NCBI GenBank assembly: GCA_949752735.1
Contig: OX457037.1
Location: 20,007,039 to 20,071,038, forward strand
DNA length: 64,000 bases
DNA from: Lumbricus terrestris
Taxonomy: Eukaryota; Annelida; Clitellata; Crassiclitellata; Lumbricidae
Reading direction: 5' to 3'
The first letter of the stretch is position 1. Each line of letters opens with the position of its first letter. The notes beneath the pieces were generated by a model. The model ran no database searches and was not told the DNA's origin. It saw only the letters and a list, made by a program, of their open reading frames with translations. Position numbers and translations under genes: made by a program. Positions 45,991-59,500 of the stretch are shown one piece after another.

Positions 45991-46426
45991 CAGTAGCGGT
46001 GCAAGGAGGGGCCAGGGCTAAGCCACCCAAAAAGTTCTTCATTTTTTTGCTTTTTGCACAGGAAAAATGAAATGTTTTCTTGAGATTTCGACTAAGCCCT
46101 CCAAAAACGTCATCTGGATTTTGGGGAACAGGGAAAATGGAATATTTTCTTATTTCATTGAGATTTTGGCCAAATAACGTAAAAAAAGTGGCAGGTTTTT
46201 CTGACTGGGAAAATTAAATGGGTTTTTCTTGAGATTTTGGCCAAACGACTTTTTAAAAAAGGTCGTCAGTTTTTGAACTGGAAAAATTAAATGTTTTTCT
46301 TGAGATTTTGGCCAATTAACTAAAAAAAGGTGGTCAGAAATGTTGTTTAATGAAAATGGAAATTTCCTCCCGCGATTCGTCCCTCTCAACCAGCTCCCCA
46401 AAACTTAAATTCTGGCGCCGCCACTG
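45991..46426 (-). mobile_element. hAT-type MITE, family A (436 bp), TSD AACCGGCT
   Basis: Ends CAGTAGCGGTGC and CTGGCGCCGCCACTG. AACCGGCT at 45983-45990 and 46427-46434. It has three or four internal units of about 80 bp (TTGAGATTTTGGCCAA...AAAAAAGGTCGTCAG), the most of any copy here. Confidence 0.88.
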
Positions 46427-47178
46427 AACCGGCTGCAGTTACCTTTTTCTAATGATTATCACTGCACAGGACATGATTGCTTTTGCAACTGCACAAATTC
46501 ATTTACAATTGCACATTTTGTGTAGAACTGCACGCTAAAAAACCTGAAACAGAGGTGGCATATCGGCTATTGCGAAAAGGAGAGCATTTATCAAATTGTA
46601 TTGCCTAACAAGGCAGCGAAGTCATGTCCCTTGAATCATGTCAAGTTTAATCATGTCTATGACCAAGGCCAACGCGTGCAAATTCCCCAGTGTTAAAAAT
46701 TAATGACTCCAGCGATGTTGGGTATTGAATTCTCTTGCTATTGTTCTTTCCTTTTAAGCTAACAGCATAGGAATCGAGCCGAACGTTCAATAGACGGACA
46801 CCACATAATGCGTATAAATGCCTTATTAGGACACGATTTTTACTACGAGAGTCATTTTCGTCTAACACCAAGAGACGCAAGTCACGTACGAAGAGTTCTT
46901 GAAAGCTGAAGAAGTTTTACCATTTACGAATGGACAGGAAGAAATTATTTTAAAGCGACAGTCGGTATTTAGTCTATTACTAAATAGGATGCCTTAAAAA
47001 ATTAGTAGTAGGCTATCTTCGTTGGCAGCCCTATCTACGATAACGCTCGCTGACCTAAATGTAGATAAAAACTTGTGAACCTATTCGTTAATTTCGTTGT
47101 GACGGCAGAACAGCAAGAATTTCATTTGACCAAACGAGCAACAATTGAGCATTATTTTCGTATTATTTACTGACCTAA

Positions 47179-47595
47179 TTGAAGAAAATGAGAAAATATC
47201 ACCACGTTGTTAGTAAGGAACATTTCTTTCCTAGAAACGTCGTTTTGCTTAGTCTTTTCGTTTCGCTTCTAATATCGACATCGTATGCGTCGTCAAATAA
47301 ACTGACCGTCATTCCAACAACGCAGGATAGCTTCAGGATTCTCTACGACTCAAGTGGTCGAAGTTTATGCGTCGTAGATGTTCCATCAGTTTCATTCTCC
47401 AGCGATCAATTAGCCAAAGCAATTCCATTTCAATCCAACAAGACCCAACCTCCGGGTGAAATACTGTGTGCATGGAATTGCACAAATGACCTCAACTGTA
47501 CCTGTTTCAACTGGAAAAGAGATTCTGGACGGTGTGAACTTTACTACTACACTCCAACTACATGCTCATACTCCTGCGGATGCCTGCATTTTGAA
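47179..47595 (+). CDS. Gene 2 exon 1: signal peptide and PAN-like domain
   Basis: Starts MKKMRKYHHVVSKEHFFPRN; the second ATG (47188) aligns with the gene 1 start and could be the real one. Contains [33 protein letters not shown] and CELYYYTPTTCSYSCGC. Donor GAA|GTTGGT is weaker than the GTGAGT of gene 1. Confidence 0.83.
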
Positions 47596-50500
47596 GTTGG
47601 TACAATTATGATAATCATATAAAGATGATCTCTTGCGGTATACACAATAAATAGGATTTAATACGCCTCGTTTCTATACAGAAAAATTGCTCCTATGGCA
47701 GCCATAGTATATTCTACGCGGTTCTTTCAAATTGCAATACGATTAATTGTCACTAAAATAGAAAAGACTCAGTCATGAGTCAAATTCTTTATTCTGCTCC
47801 TTAGACCTGGGAGTGACTTTGGTCAGCTAATCTGACCCCACTTGACCCTAAAGTGACTTGAGGTCGACTTGAAGTCGACTTCTCGGCGTCAAAACGACTT
47901 GACCCGACTTGGCAGAAAAACAACCGACTTCCGACTTGAAGTCGACTTCTGACATGGTACTATCCATTGGCCTAGATCTATGTACGGCTACTAATGCAAG
48001 AAGTCAAGCCAGTTTTCCTGCAAGCATTAATTTCATTTAGGCCTACAAATGAATAATTAGACCTCAACACTTAATTGATGCATGAATAATTAGTTAAAAT
48101 GTTATTAAGCCCATTTCAAGCTGTTTGTGTTTCAGTTTGAATAGTTTTGTGATGCTTTGGGCCATCTAGTAACCTAGACAATGCGACGGCAAATTATTAG
48201 CCCTATGAATTTTAGCTTGTCCATTGTCTGTGATTATTCAGATTACACTCATTATTATTATTTTTTAATATTAATATTGAATAAATTTGTAAAAAGCGCA
48301 AGGTCTAAGATAAAATAGCGGACCGTGGACTGCATGGTTGCACTGAATGGCGTGTTATGATAAACCTAATTTGTAATTCTGTTTTCATAATTATTTGGCC
48401 ACTAACATCATTTCGCAACTTAGCATAATTATAGCATTGCCAGCGCATCATCCTACAGTAGGCTACTACAGCTACTAGGCCTACTCACTGACAGTAGCCT
48501 AAAGTCTTTCATTGTCCAATTGGCCCTACAATAGATTTTCGTCTGCAGACAACTCCAGACTGATGCAGCGCTCCAAAGTATATCGCCAAACTATCGATTT
48601 ATTATAGGCCTTGTAGATCCAGCTTTCTTTGCGCCGAATTCACTGACCACTAGAAGTTCACTGATTGCTTGATAGGCACACGTGCTAATATTCTAGTAAC
48701 ATTTTGTTTCACCATTTTAATTAAGCGCATGCCTATGCGTGACGTTTAAGCATAAAATTACAAATTATATGAATAGATCGGCAGACGGCAGTCTGCACGA
48801 TAGCCTACCGGCAAAATAGTCAGTAGCCTAGCCTAGGCCTAAATCTCTGTTTAGCAAAGGTCTCACTCATTCTTGTAAAGCACTAGGCAACAAAAGCTGC
48901 TCAAATGTTGTCACAATCATTGGTTTGAAGTGACAAATTTAACTATGTTTGTGTCTCAAGTCGGTTTAAGTCGACTTGAGGTAAAAACAACTTCAAGTGA
49001 CTTCTATCTACAAAATTCGACTTGGGGTCAGTTGCGGTGAGCAGAAACGACCCGACCCGACTTGCGATGACCAAGTCGACTGGGGTCGACTTATTGGGGT
49101 CGACTCCCAGGTCTACTGCTCCTCTATATAGGCTACTAAATAGGCTTGCATCTTTAGGTCTACATGCTAGCTGTGAAAAACACAGATGTGGCAGATCGTG
49201 TTCATTACATAATAATTTTGAAATAGCCTGTAAATACCATCTCTCTTGATGTTTCATCGCTGCTTAGGGGTCATTGCATAATTACGTAACGCCGAAAATG
49301 ACCGTTTTTGACCCACCCACCCTGTAACGCTTCGTAACGTTTCCTTTGACCCCCCAGCGTTACGTAACGATTGCTACGAAAAATCAGTTGAGATTTAGGT
49401 CTATTATTGATTTGTGAGCGCGTAATTAGACCTATAATTCATATTTTCATAGCGAATTTAATATAGTATATTAACGTACATGTGAATTAGGCCTATTATT
49501 TGACAGTAGACTAGGCTTAAAATATTATACACAATGTTTTATATGCAACAGTCATGCGTGAACTGCAATTTTCTTAAATATTACCGCAAGAATAAAATTT
49601 TACACTGCTGAAAAGTTTAATGGACCAAATGGCTCATTAGCAATTAATCAAAATTAAGATGAGCTATCTATTTCCTTAGTCTGGGCACTTCGATAATCAT
49701 TAGGCCTAATAGAAATATTGCCGAGTTTTGTTGAGCATTAATTTTAAATGTTTGAGATTGTGTCCACTAAGTAAAACATTAGACCTACGCCGCCTACCAC
49801 GTTGTTTCGTTGGTAAAACTATCAAAACAATTCGAAAAGCGGTTTCCGGTTTTCACAAACGGGAGAACAGAACTGACCTGGCATGTATACCGGGCGTCTA
49901 CTGCCGGTGTCACGAGATAGGCTATCCCCCGTATTAATTGTATCCCCCCAAAATTAAAAAAGTCGAAAAAACCGCTCCCGCGTGTAGTTTTTTGGCAAAT
50001 TAATTTTCATCTGCTTTGTTTTGAACAATGACACTAACTGGTATGTTTTTTCCGACTAGATACTTTGTTTTGCCCTGTTTTTAGAGCACTTAAAACATTA
50101 AAAACACTTAAAAACACTCAGAGTCACTGAATAAATTCGAGTTGCCTTTATCTGAGCATTGCCTAGTACACTTAAAACAATTAGAGTCACTTAAAATTTT
50201 GATTACAGCATAAATATTTTTATTATGCGCCTTTTTCAAAAATGGAGATAGAATAGTTTATCCCCCCGGATAGTATAGACCGGTTAATTCCATCCGGTGG
50301 GATAGACTAATTCATCCCCCCGGATAGCTTTCAGGGGGGATACTCCGTTTCATGACACCGGATCTTATTCAGATAAATAGACCTACTTCGGTTATGTTTT
50401 AAATCATGTCACGAAGTTTCAAACTTCAATTACATAATGTCTGAAGTGTCATTCGATGGAAGTTTAATATTGATTGATAATTTTTTTCAAGGCGTTGCGC

Positions 50501-53500
50501 AACGCTCAGCTACCCCCACCCACCCACCCACGTAACGTTTCGTAACGTTTTCAATTACCCCACCCACCCACCCTCGAGCGTTACGTAATTATGCAATGAT
50601 CCCTTATTAGAATTTTAACTTCAAGTAACAGAATCATAGCAGCCCTTTTGATGTCTATTTAGTCCATAGATTCTTCATAAGACCAAACGATAACTGCAGA
50701 CACTGTTGCTCTTTTAGTCGCCGTTACGTGGCCACAGAAACTGCACGATATATGATCCCATGGGTGAGTTGTTCTAAGATGCTCATCTTTTTAGATATTT
50801 ACTATCAAGGATTCCAGGGCTGTAGTACTAGAACATGCTGGTATTGCTTCATGGATTTTGGCTGGCCGATTTATGTATCGCATTTGCTACAGAGCCCCTT
50901 CAAACTCTACTCAGAGGCGCTCCCGACTACAGAACGGACACGATCTATCGGAGTTTCACGCCGAAGCGCATGAGCAATTGCGAGTGAAGGACTTGCTGAA
51001 GGTCCGTATACACGGTGGTTTGATGTGGATTCGAATCTGGAACCCTCCGGCTCTAAACCACAAGACCGCGCCACTATACAATCGCACCCAACTTCAGTCG
51101 AGATCACACGTTCTTAAGAAGACGTTCTCGATCTATTTTTCCGATCTATAGATACAGTTTTCTAAAACAGGGATGTTTTAAAGGAATTTTCATAACTGCA
51201 CAAAGTTCTCCTTCTTTCCTTTCCCATCATCCATGGTAAATTGCTTCCAATCGGAGGACAGCGACCTTTTTTGGTAGTTTTAACTGTACAGAAGTACTGT
51301 AGCGAACCTGCCTGGGCGCTAATTTTTTGTAAAATTGCTCCTCTACGTTTCCTTGTATGTTCTCTGTGTTCCCTTGTGTTCTATATGTTCCCTTATGTTC
51401 CCTATGTTCCTTTTATGTTCTGTTATGTTCCCTTGATGTTCCGTATGTTCTCTCGTGTTCCGTATGTTCTCTTTATGTTCCTTGATGTTCTGTTATGTTC
51501 CTTTGATGTTCCCTCGTGTTCCTTATGTTCCCTATGTTCTGTTGTTCCCTTATGTTCCTGGATGTTCCCTCGTGTTCCTTATGTTCTTTTATGTTCCTTA
51601 TGTTCCCTGATGTTCTGTTATGTTCCTTGATGTTCCCTATGTTCCCTTGATGTTCCTTATGTTCCCTTGATGTTCCCTCGTGTTCCCTATGTTCCCGATG
51701 TTCCCTTGATGTTTCCTATGTTCCCTCATGTTCTGTATGTTCCTTGATGTTCCCTATGTTCCATTGATGTTCCCTCATGTTCCCTCATGTTCCGTATGTT
51801 CCCTATGTTCTGTATGTTCCTTGATGTTCCCTATGTTCCCTTGATGTTCCCTCGTGTTCTGTATGTTCCCTCGTGTTCCGTAAGTTCCCTATGTTCTGTT
51901 ATGTTCCCTATGTTCCCTTGATGTTCCGTATGTTCCCTATGTTCCCTTGATGTTCCTTATGTTCCCTCGTGTTCCGTATGTTCTGTTATGTTTCCTATGT
52001 TCCCTTGATGTTCCTTATGTTCCCTCTGTTCTGTCATGTTCCTTTGATGTTCCTTATGTTCCTTATGTTCCCTCGTGTTCCCTATGTTCTGTTATGTTCC
52101 CTTGTGTTCCTCGATGTTCTGTATGTTCCTTGATGTTCCCTTATGTTCCCCCGATGTTCCGTTATGTTCCTTATGTTCCGTATGTTCCCTTTGTTCCCTA
52201 TGTTCTTTTGATGTTCCCTCGTGTTCCTTATGTTCCCTATGTTCTGTCATGTTCCCTGTGTTCCCTTGATGTTCCCTTATGTTCCTTGATGTTCTGTATG
52301 TTCCTTGATGTTCCCTTATGTTCCCCGGATGTTCCGTTATGTTCCTTATGTTCCGTATGTTCCCTTTGTTCCCTATGTCCTTTTGATGTTCCCTCGTGTT
52401 CCTTATGTTCCCTATGTTCTGTCATGTTCCCTGTGTTCCCTTGATGTTCCCTTATGTTCCTTGATGTTCTGTTATGTTCCTGATGTTCCTGATGTTCCCT
52501 ATGTTCTTTATGTTCCTTATGTTCCCTCGTGTTCCCTATGTTCTGTTATGTTCCCTTGTGTTCCTCGATGTTCTGTATGTTCCCTTTGTTCCCTATGTTC
52601 TTTTGATGTTCCCTCGTGCTCCTTATGTTCCCTATGTTCTGTCATGTTCCCTGTGTTCCCTTGATGTTCCCTTATGTTCCTTGATGTTCTGTTATGTTCC
52701 TGATGTTCCCTATGTTCCTTATGTTCCTTATGTTCCCTCGTGTTCCCTATGTTCTGTTATGTTCCCTTGTGTTCCTCGATGTTCTGTATGTTCCTTGATG
52801 TTCCCTTGTGTTCCGTATGTTTCCTCATGTTCCGTATGTTCCCTATGTTCCTTTGATGTTCCCTCGTGTTCCCTTATGTTCCTTATGTTCCTGATGTTCC
52901 CTGATGTTCTGTCATGTTCCTTATGTTCCCTCATGTTCCGTATGTTCCGTATGTTCCCTCATGTTCCTTATGTTCCCTGGTGTTCCCTATGTTCCCTCGT
53001 GTTCCTTTGATGTTCCCTATGTTCCTTATGTTCCCTGATGTTCTGTGATGTTCCTTGTGTTCTCTGATGTTCCCTTGTGTTCCTTATGTTCCTTTATGTT
53101 CCCTCGATGTTCCCTTTATGTTCTTCATGTTCCCGTGTGTTCCCGCGTGTTCCCTCTGTTCCCTCCGAGCCTGGTCGGCTATAAAAGGAGCCGGCAGTCA
53201 ACAGTCGACGGTCAGTCAACAGTCGACAGTGCAGTCAGTCAGTGCCGGAGTCAGTAAGTGAAGCGACGGTCAGTGAAGCTTCAGTCGTCACGTCTGTCAG
53301 TCGAACGTCGGCCAGTCAGTGAGTCGCAAGAACAGTCAGTCACAAGAACAGTCACGTCGCAAGAACAGTCACGTCGCAGGCCAGTCAGTATAGCCAGTCG
53401 ACACGTCGGTCGCCGGTCAGTCATACATCGGCGGCTCAGCCAGCGGACTCAGACACCGTCCGCTCAGTCACTCGGCGAACTGTAGTCAGTCAGTTATCGT

Positions 53501-56500
53501 GAAGAACATTGTCGTCGCTCCGACTTGCGGAACTGTATTGCGAAGGACACTTCAGTTGACATTTGGTTGCGGTATGAAGTAAATTCGATAAGCGGACATT
53601 GTGTGCTGAAAACAGTGAAAGAACTTGCAGAACTGTATTGCGGCGGACACTTTGACACTCGGTTGCTGTTCGAAGTAAGGTGTTTCAGACTGCGGAATTC
53701 GACAAGTGAAAGTTACGGTCAGAACAGTGAAACATTGCGATTGAACTTACCTGAAGGATTATTTCAGTTTACTTCGTAATAAAGTTGTTCATCTTCTTCA
53801 AGTCTCCTGATAGACTATTAGGAGCCGTACCCTGCCTTACCACTAGAGAGAGAGAACGGTCCGGGGGCAACGTCATCCTGGTGCCAAGTTCGAACCCCCG
53901 GGTCCGCCACAAATGGTACCAGAAGTGGGGTACATTTGTTTCTGTTCTTCGTTGGACTTTCGTCGGAATTGAATTCTGAACTCTGTGGACGATTCAATTT
54001 GTTTTTCTGAACTCTGCTGATTCGTTGGATCTTGATTTTCGATTCTGCAAGAATGGATGCAGCAGTTGCGTTTTCACGGTTATACGCTCCTGCTGTACAG
54101 ACGACTTCGACACCCGCAACCATAGGAGAAACGAACGCTTTGGACGATTCTGAGGTGAAATCCAGCCAATTTCTCGAGAGAATTGACTTCGATTTCCAGG
54201 ACCTACAGAAGAAGGATCGGAAAACAGTGCAGCCTTCGCAAACTACCGCTTCGAACTTGAAACGCGTGGATGATCAGAGTCATCCGTGCGGATCAAGAAA
54301 GACTCCAATGAAAGCAGGAAAATTTGACGGATCCGGGTCTCTGGAGTCTTTTCTCGCCCAGTTTGAAGTGTGCTCCAGATACAACCGTTGGTCGAACAGT
54401 GACAAGGCGGACTTCTTGCGTTGTTCGTTGGACAAATCTGCCGTGCAACTCTTATGGGATTTCGGCGCGCAAGAAGATGTCACCTACGAACAATTAGTGG
54501 AACGGTTGCGTCAAAGGTATGGCGCCGATGGACAGGCTGAAACGTTTCGAACTCAATTGTATTATCGTCGCCAGAGACCGGACGAGAATCTAAGTGACCT
54601 TTTGCACGACATTCGACGATTGGTTGTCCTAGCCTACCCGGTTCCATCAAACGCCACCACTGAGATAGTAGCGCGAGACGCATTCCTGGAAGCGATTCGT
54701 GATCGAGAACTATCTCTGAAAGTTCGAGAAAAAGAGCCGCGTACAATAGACGAGGCTTACCGGATGGCTCTGCGATTGAGTGCGTATCAGAACATGGGCG
54801 ATGTCGATGACCGACGTCGAACGCAGAATCGTGTCAGAGGAACGCAAGGAGGAGACGCGGGCGAACAGCTCCAAGCACAACTCGACAGCTTCATGGTGGC
54901 TCAAAGGAAGTGGCAACAGGAACTGGAGGAGAAGATGCTTCGGCGTATGGAAGAACTTCGAGAACCGCCCCGTGCTGCGGTTCCACAGAGAAACTTCGAC
55001 CTCCAGCGGAATTCCGAATCGGACATCACATGCTACAACTGTGGTCGTGTCGGCCACATCGCTCGTCGCTGCCGGCAGCCCCGTCGTTTTGCCGGTCGTC
55101 CAAGAGAATCACGCACGACGGAAACTGCCGATCTGGAACCGGAAGAATCGGTAGCCAACAACCACACAGCCCATGAGCAGCCGAGAGTCTTCTCAAACAA
55201 CGCCATATACGTCAAAGCTACCATCAACGGGCGACTCCGGACGTGTCTTGTCGATACAGGCTCGGAGGTAAGTATAGTGCCTTTTGATCACGTAGAGGAG
55301 CTAGAATTGCAACCCAGTACCCGCACCCTCCGTGCCGCCAATGGGTCTGATATAAGAGTCCTGGGTCAGGTGACGCTACCCCTTAAATTTTGGAGAGGTT
55401 TTTCCATATCTAGTAACTTTTTGGTGTCTGATCAAATTTGTGAGGTAATGTTGGGTATGGATTGGTTACGCGCAAACCGATGCCGCATTGGGTTTGGGGT
55501 AGGTGCTGTTTTTATTGGGAGGAAAGGCATTCCATTGGTCAAAGGGAATGGGTTGACCTGGTGTCGAAGAATTGCAGTTGTTGAGGAAATAGAAATAGCG
55601 CCTCGTTCGCAATGTGATGTTCCTTCAAAGACATTGTATGGAAATTTAGCGCTCACCTCTTCTGCATGGATGACCGAGTCATCGGAGATTTTGCCGGGAG
55701 TTCATGTAGCTCGAGTTTTGTTAGCAGATAAGACTAGCGAAGCGCCGGTAAGAATAGTAAACTTGGGAGAAAATGTCATTCAGTTACAACCGGATCAATT
55801 AATTGGAGGGTTAGGATTACATCCTGTTCAGGTGGCTGAGGAAAACCAAGAAAGTGCAAATGCTAAGGTAGGGCTTGAAGAAAACTCTGTAATGGACAGT
55901 TTGATTAGAGATTTTCCAGAGGAGGTGCTCACTGAGGCGAAGGACTGTTTAGGGGAATCTTTTGACAATCACCAGGACGTATTTTCGGCGACAGAGACAG
56001 ATCTAGGACGGACGACGGTGTGTGAACGTAAGATAGATACCGGAGAGACTCGACCAGTGAGACAGCCCCTGAGAAAGCAGACTAGAAAGCATAAGCACTA
56101 TAGGGAAGCAATTGACCGACCACTGTACCAAATGTTAGAGACTGGAGTAGTAGAGACTATATGTAGTGGATGGGCGGTGATTATGGTTGTCCTGACCAGT
56201 ATCTTTGGTTTTTGCCTTGACCATTGTCAAATGAGTAAGTGTTGCAGGCAGGATCTATATTGTTTTACTTGCAACGATGTGCGTTTAGACTTGAGAAAGG
56301 CTGATAAAATGACTTCTGTGAGACAACGGAAGTTTCGCTGGACCATTATGCCCTTTGACCCTGGCGGGAATAACACGCGCTGTTGGACTTGTTCCATGGA
56401 TACATTGGACAGCCTAAAGGGGATTAGCGTAGAATAGTCAGTGAGTTCGGAATGTGTCACTGCCCTGTGCATGTTGAAGAAAAAGAAGTGGATGGATTTT

Positions 56501-59500
56501 GAGATGCTACGTAGGATGTAGAGCGGCCTGCTCGGTTTAGGTAGACAGCTAGAGTTATTGATAAGCCGTAGAATCGTTAATGTACTTGGACAGCGATTGC
56601 AGTCTATTGTCTTTAGATTAGAAAGGCGTTAGGTAAGAATTGACTTTTATGGTTGCTTTGACGGTCATCTGTATCATGGACAGTCGCATATGATTTGAAC
56701 GGCGAAGCTCAGCTAGCGAATGCTTAAGCTGTTATTTCTGTGCACTCTAGCGTAGACGCTTTGAGCGCTCTTGCTCTTGTAGCTATGTAGCCCTTTGAGT
56801 TGTTGTAGCGGCTTCTTGAGAATCTTTGGAGTCTTCATAGTTAGTAATTAGCCGATCAGTTTTTATTGCTCATGGACAGCGAATGCTGCCGATGATGATT
56901 TGCATTGACGGGTGGCATTGGTTTATTAGATGGCTAATGGCTTATTGGATGGTTTTAGGCTTTAGTGCACATAGATTGAGATTTCTGTTTTCGCCTGCAA
57001 GATAGTCCATGGTTGTTTTAGGGCACGTATGATTTTTAGGTGTTCTGGATGTTTAGGTCGCATACGATTTCTAGGTGACAAGATGGTTTTAGTCTTTAGC
57101 GGTGGATGCCGAAGCAAATATGCTTTAGGGCGCGTATTAATTTTAGGCGATCTGGACGCTTAGGGCACATATAGCTCATAGGAAAAAGGATGGCTTTAGA
57201 CCCTATTAGTGGATGTCAGCAGTTAAGTATTTTTTAGGACAGAGTGCTTACCAGAAAAGTTTTAGGCACGCATAATCACAGAGCAGCAAGAGCACACAGG
57301 GCACGTATAAGTACTATGAGACCAGAGTGTTTGGGTAGCATGTAGAGTAAGATAGTTAAGATTTTGCCCAAATGGGGAGTTTATAAAATTTATCAATCCT
57401 TGTGGGAGGTATTTTTGTCTTTACGGTGGACTTACGAGCCTCTGGGGTAGTATAGTTAAGGGTTTGCCCCAATGGTGAGTTTATGCATTTTATTGGCCTG
57501 GGACGAGGTTTGCCTTGGTTTTAATTATTTTATTGTTCCCAAAGAGGGCTTTGGGCATTTTTGGTGGCCATGGAGGGGTGTAGCGAACCTGCCTGGGCGC
57601 TAATTTTTTGTAAAATTGCTCCTCTACGTTTCCTTGTATGTTCTCTGTGTTCCCTTGTGTTCTATATGTTCCCTTATGTTCCCTATGTTCCTTTTATGTT
57701 CTGTTATGTTCCCTTGATGTTCCGTATGTTCTCTCGTGTTCCGTATGTTCTCTTTATGTTCCTTGATGTTCTGTTATGTTCCTTTGATGTTCCCTCGTGT
57801 TCCTTATGTTCCCTATGTTCTGTTGTTCCCTTATGTTCCTGGATGTTCCCTCGTGTTCCTTATGTTCTTTTATGTTCCTTATGTTCCCTGATGTTCTGTT
57901 ATGTTCCTTGATGTTCCCTATGTTCCCTTGATGTTCCTTATGTTCCCTTGATGTTCCCTCGTGTTCCCTATGTTCCCGATGTTCCCTTGATGTTTCCTAT
58001 GTTCCCTCATGTTCTGTATGTTCCTTGATGTTCCCTATGTTCCATTGATGTTCCCTCATGTTCCCTCATGTTCCGTATGTTCCCTATGTTCTGTATGTTC
58101 CTTGATGTTCCCTATGTTCCCTTGATGTTCCCTCGTGTTCTGTATGTTCCCTCGTGTTCCGTAAGTTCCCTATGTTCTGTTATGTTCCCTATGTTCCCTT
58201 GATGTTCCGTATGTTCCCTATGTTCCCTTGATGTTCCTTATGTTCCCTCGTGTTCCGTATGTTCTGTTATGTTTCCTATGTTCCCTTGATGTTCCTTATG
58301 TTCCCTCTGTTCTGTCATGTTCCTTTGATGTTCCTTATGTTCCTTATGTTCCCTCGTGTTCCCTATGTTCTGTTATGTTCCCTTGTGTTCCTCGATGTTC
58401 TGTATGTTCCTTGATGTTCCCTTATGTTCCCCGGATGTTCCGTTATGTTCCTTATGTTCCGTATGTTCCCTTTGTTCCCTATGTCCTTTTGATGTTCCCT
58501 CGTGTTCCTTATGTTCCCTATGTTCTGTCATGTTCCCTGTGTTCCCTTGATGTTCCCTTATGTTCCTTGATGTTCTGTTATGTTCCTGATGTTCCTGATG
58601 TTCCCTATGTTCTTTATGTTCCTTATGTTCCCTCGTGTTCCCTATGTTCTGTTATGTTCCCTTGTGTTCCTCGATGTTCTGTATGTTCCCTTTGTTCCCT
58701 ATGTTCTTTTGATGTTCCCTCGTGCTCCTTATGTTCCCTATGTTCTGTCATGTTCCCTGTGTTCCCTTGATGTTCCCTTATGTTCCTTGATGTTCTGTTA
58801 TGTTCCTGATGTTCCCTATGTTCCTTATGTTCCTTATGTTCCCTCGTGTTCCCTATGTTCTGTTATGTTCCCTTGTGTTCCTCGATGTTCTGTATGTTCC
58901 TTGATGTTCCCTTGTGTTCCGTATGTTTCCTCATGTTCCGTATGTTCCCTATGTTCCTTTGATGTTCCCTCGTGTTCCCTTATGTTCCTTATGTTCCTGA
59001 TGTTCCCTGATGTTCTGTCATGTTCCTTATGTTCCCTCATGTTCCGTATGTTCCGTATGTTCCCTCATGTTCCTTATGTTCCCTGGTGTTCCCTATGTTC
59101 CCTCGTGTTCCTTTGATGTTCCCTATGTTCCTTATGTTCCCTGATGTTCTGTGATGTTCCTTATGTTCTCTGATGTTCCCTTGTGTTCCTTATGTTCCTT
59201 TATGTTCCCTCGATGTTCCCTTTATGTTCTTCATGTTCCCGTGTGTTCCCGCGTGTTCCCTCTGTTCCCTCCGAGCCTGGTCGGCTATAAAAGGAGCCGG
59301 CAGTCAACAGTCGACGGTCAGTCAACAGTCGACAGTGCAGTCAGTCAGTGCCGGAGTCAGTAAGTGAAGCGACGGTCAGTGAAGCTTCAGTCGTCACGTC
59401 TGTCAGTCGAACGTCGGCCAGTCAGTGAGTCGCAAGAACAGTCAGTCACAAGAACAGTCACGTCGCAAGAACAGTCACGTCGCAGGCCAGTCAGTATAGC

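Larger units (their letters stand above)
51298..53911 (+). repeat. 5' LTR with 1.8-kb minisatellite (2614 bp)
   Basis: U3 is mostly the minisatellite (about 51350-53165). TATA box at 53180-53187. The R-like region is rich in CAGTC/GTCACGTCGCAAGAACA repeats (about 53193-53480). AATAAA at 53778-53783 is the poly(A) signal. Ends GGGTCCGCCACA. It is 175 bp longer than the 3' LTR because one block of minisatellite (around 52070-52440) is present twice. Confidence 0.92.

Noticed and set aside
51947..53257. Several 65-180-codon Cys-Ser-Leu/Val-Pro frames
   Set aside because: They are frames through the LTR minisatellite, repeated in both LTRs at matching offsets, without domain, signal peptide or start context.
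53880..53911. tRNA-like T-arm (GTTCGAACCCCCGG) at the LTR end
   Set aside because: No acceptor stem, D-arm or A box could be placed around it, so I do not call a tRNA gene. It may only reflect the LTR's tRNA-related end.
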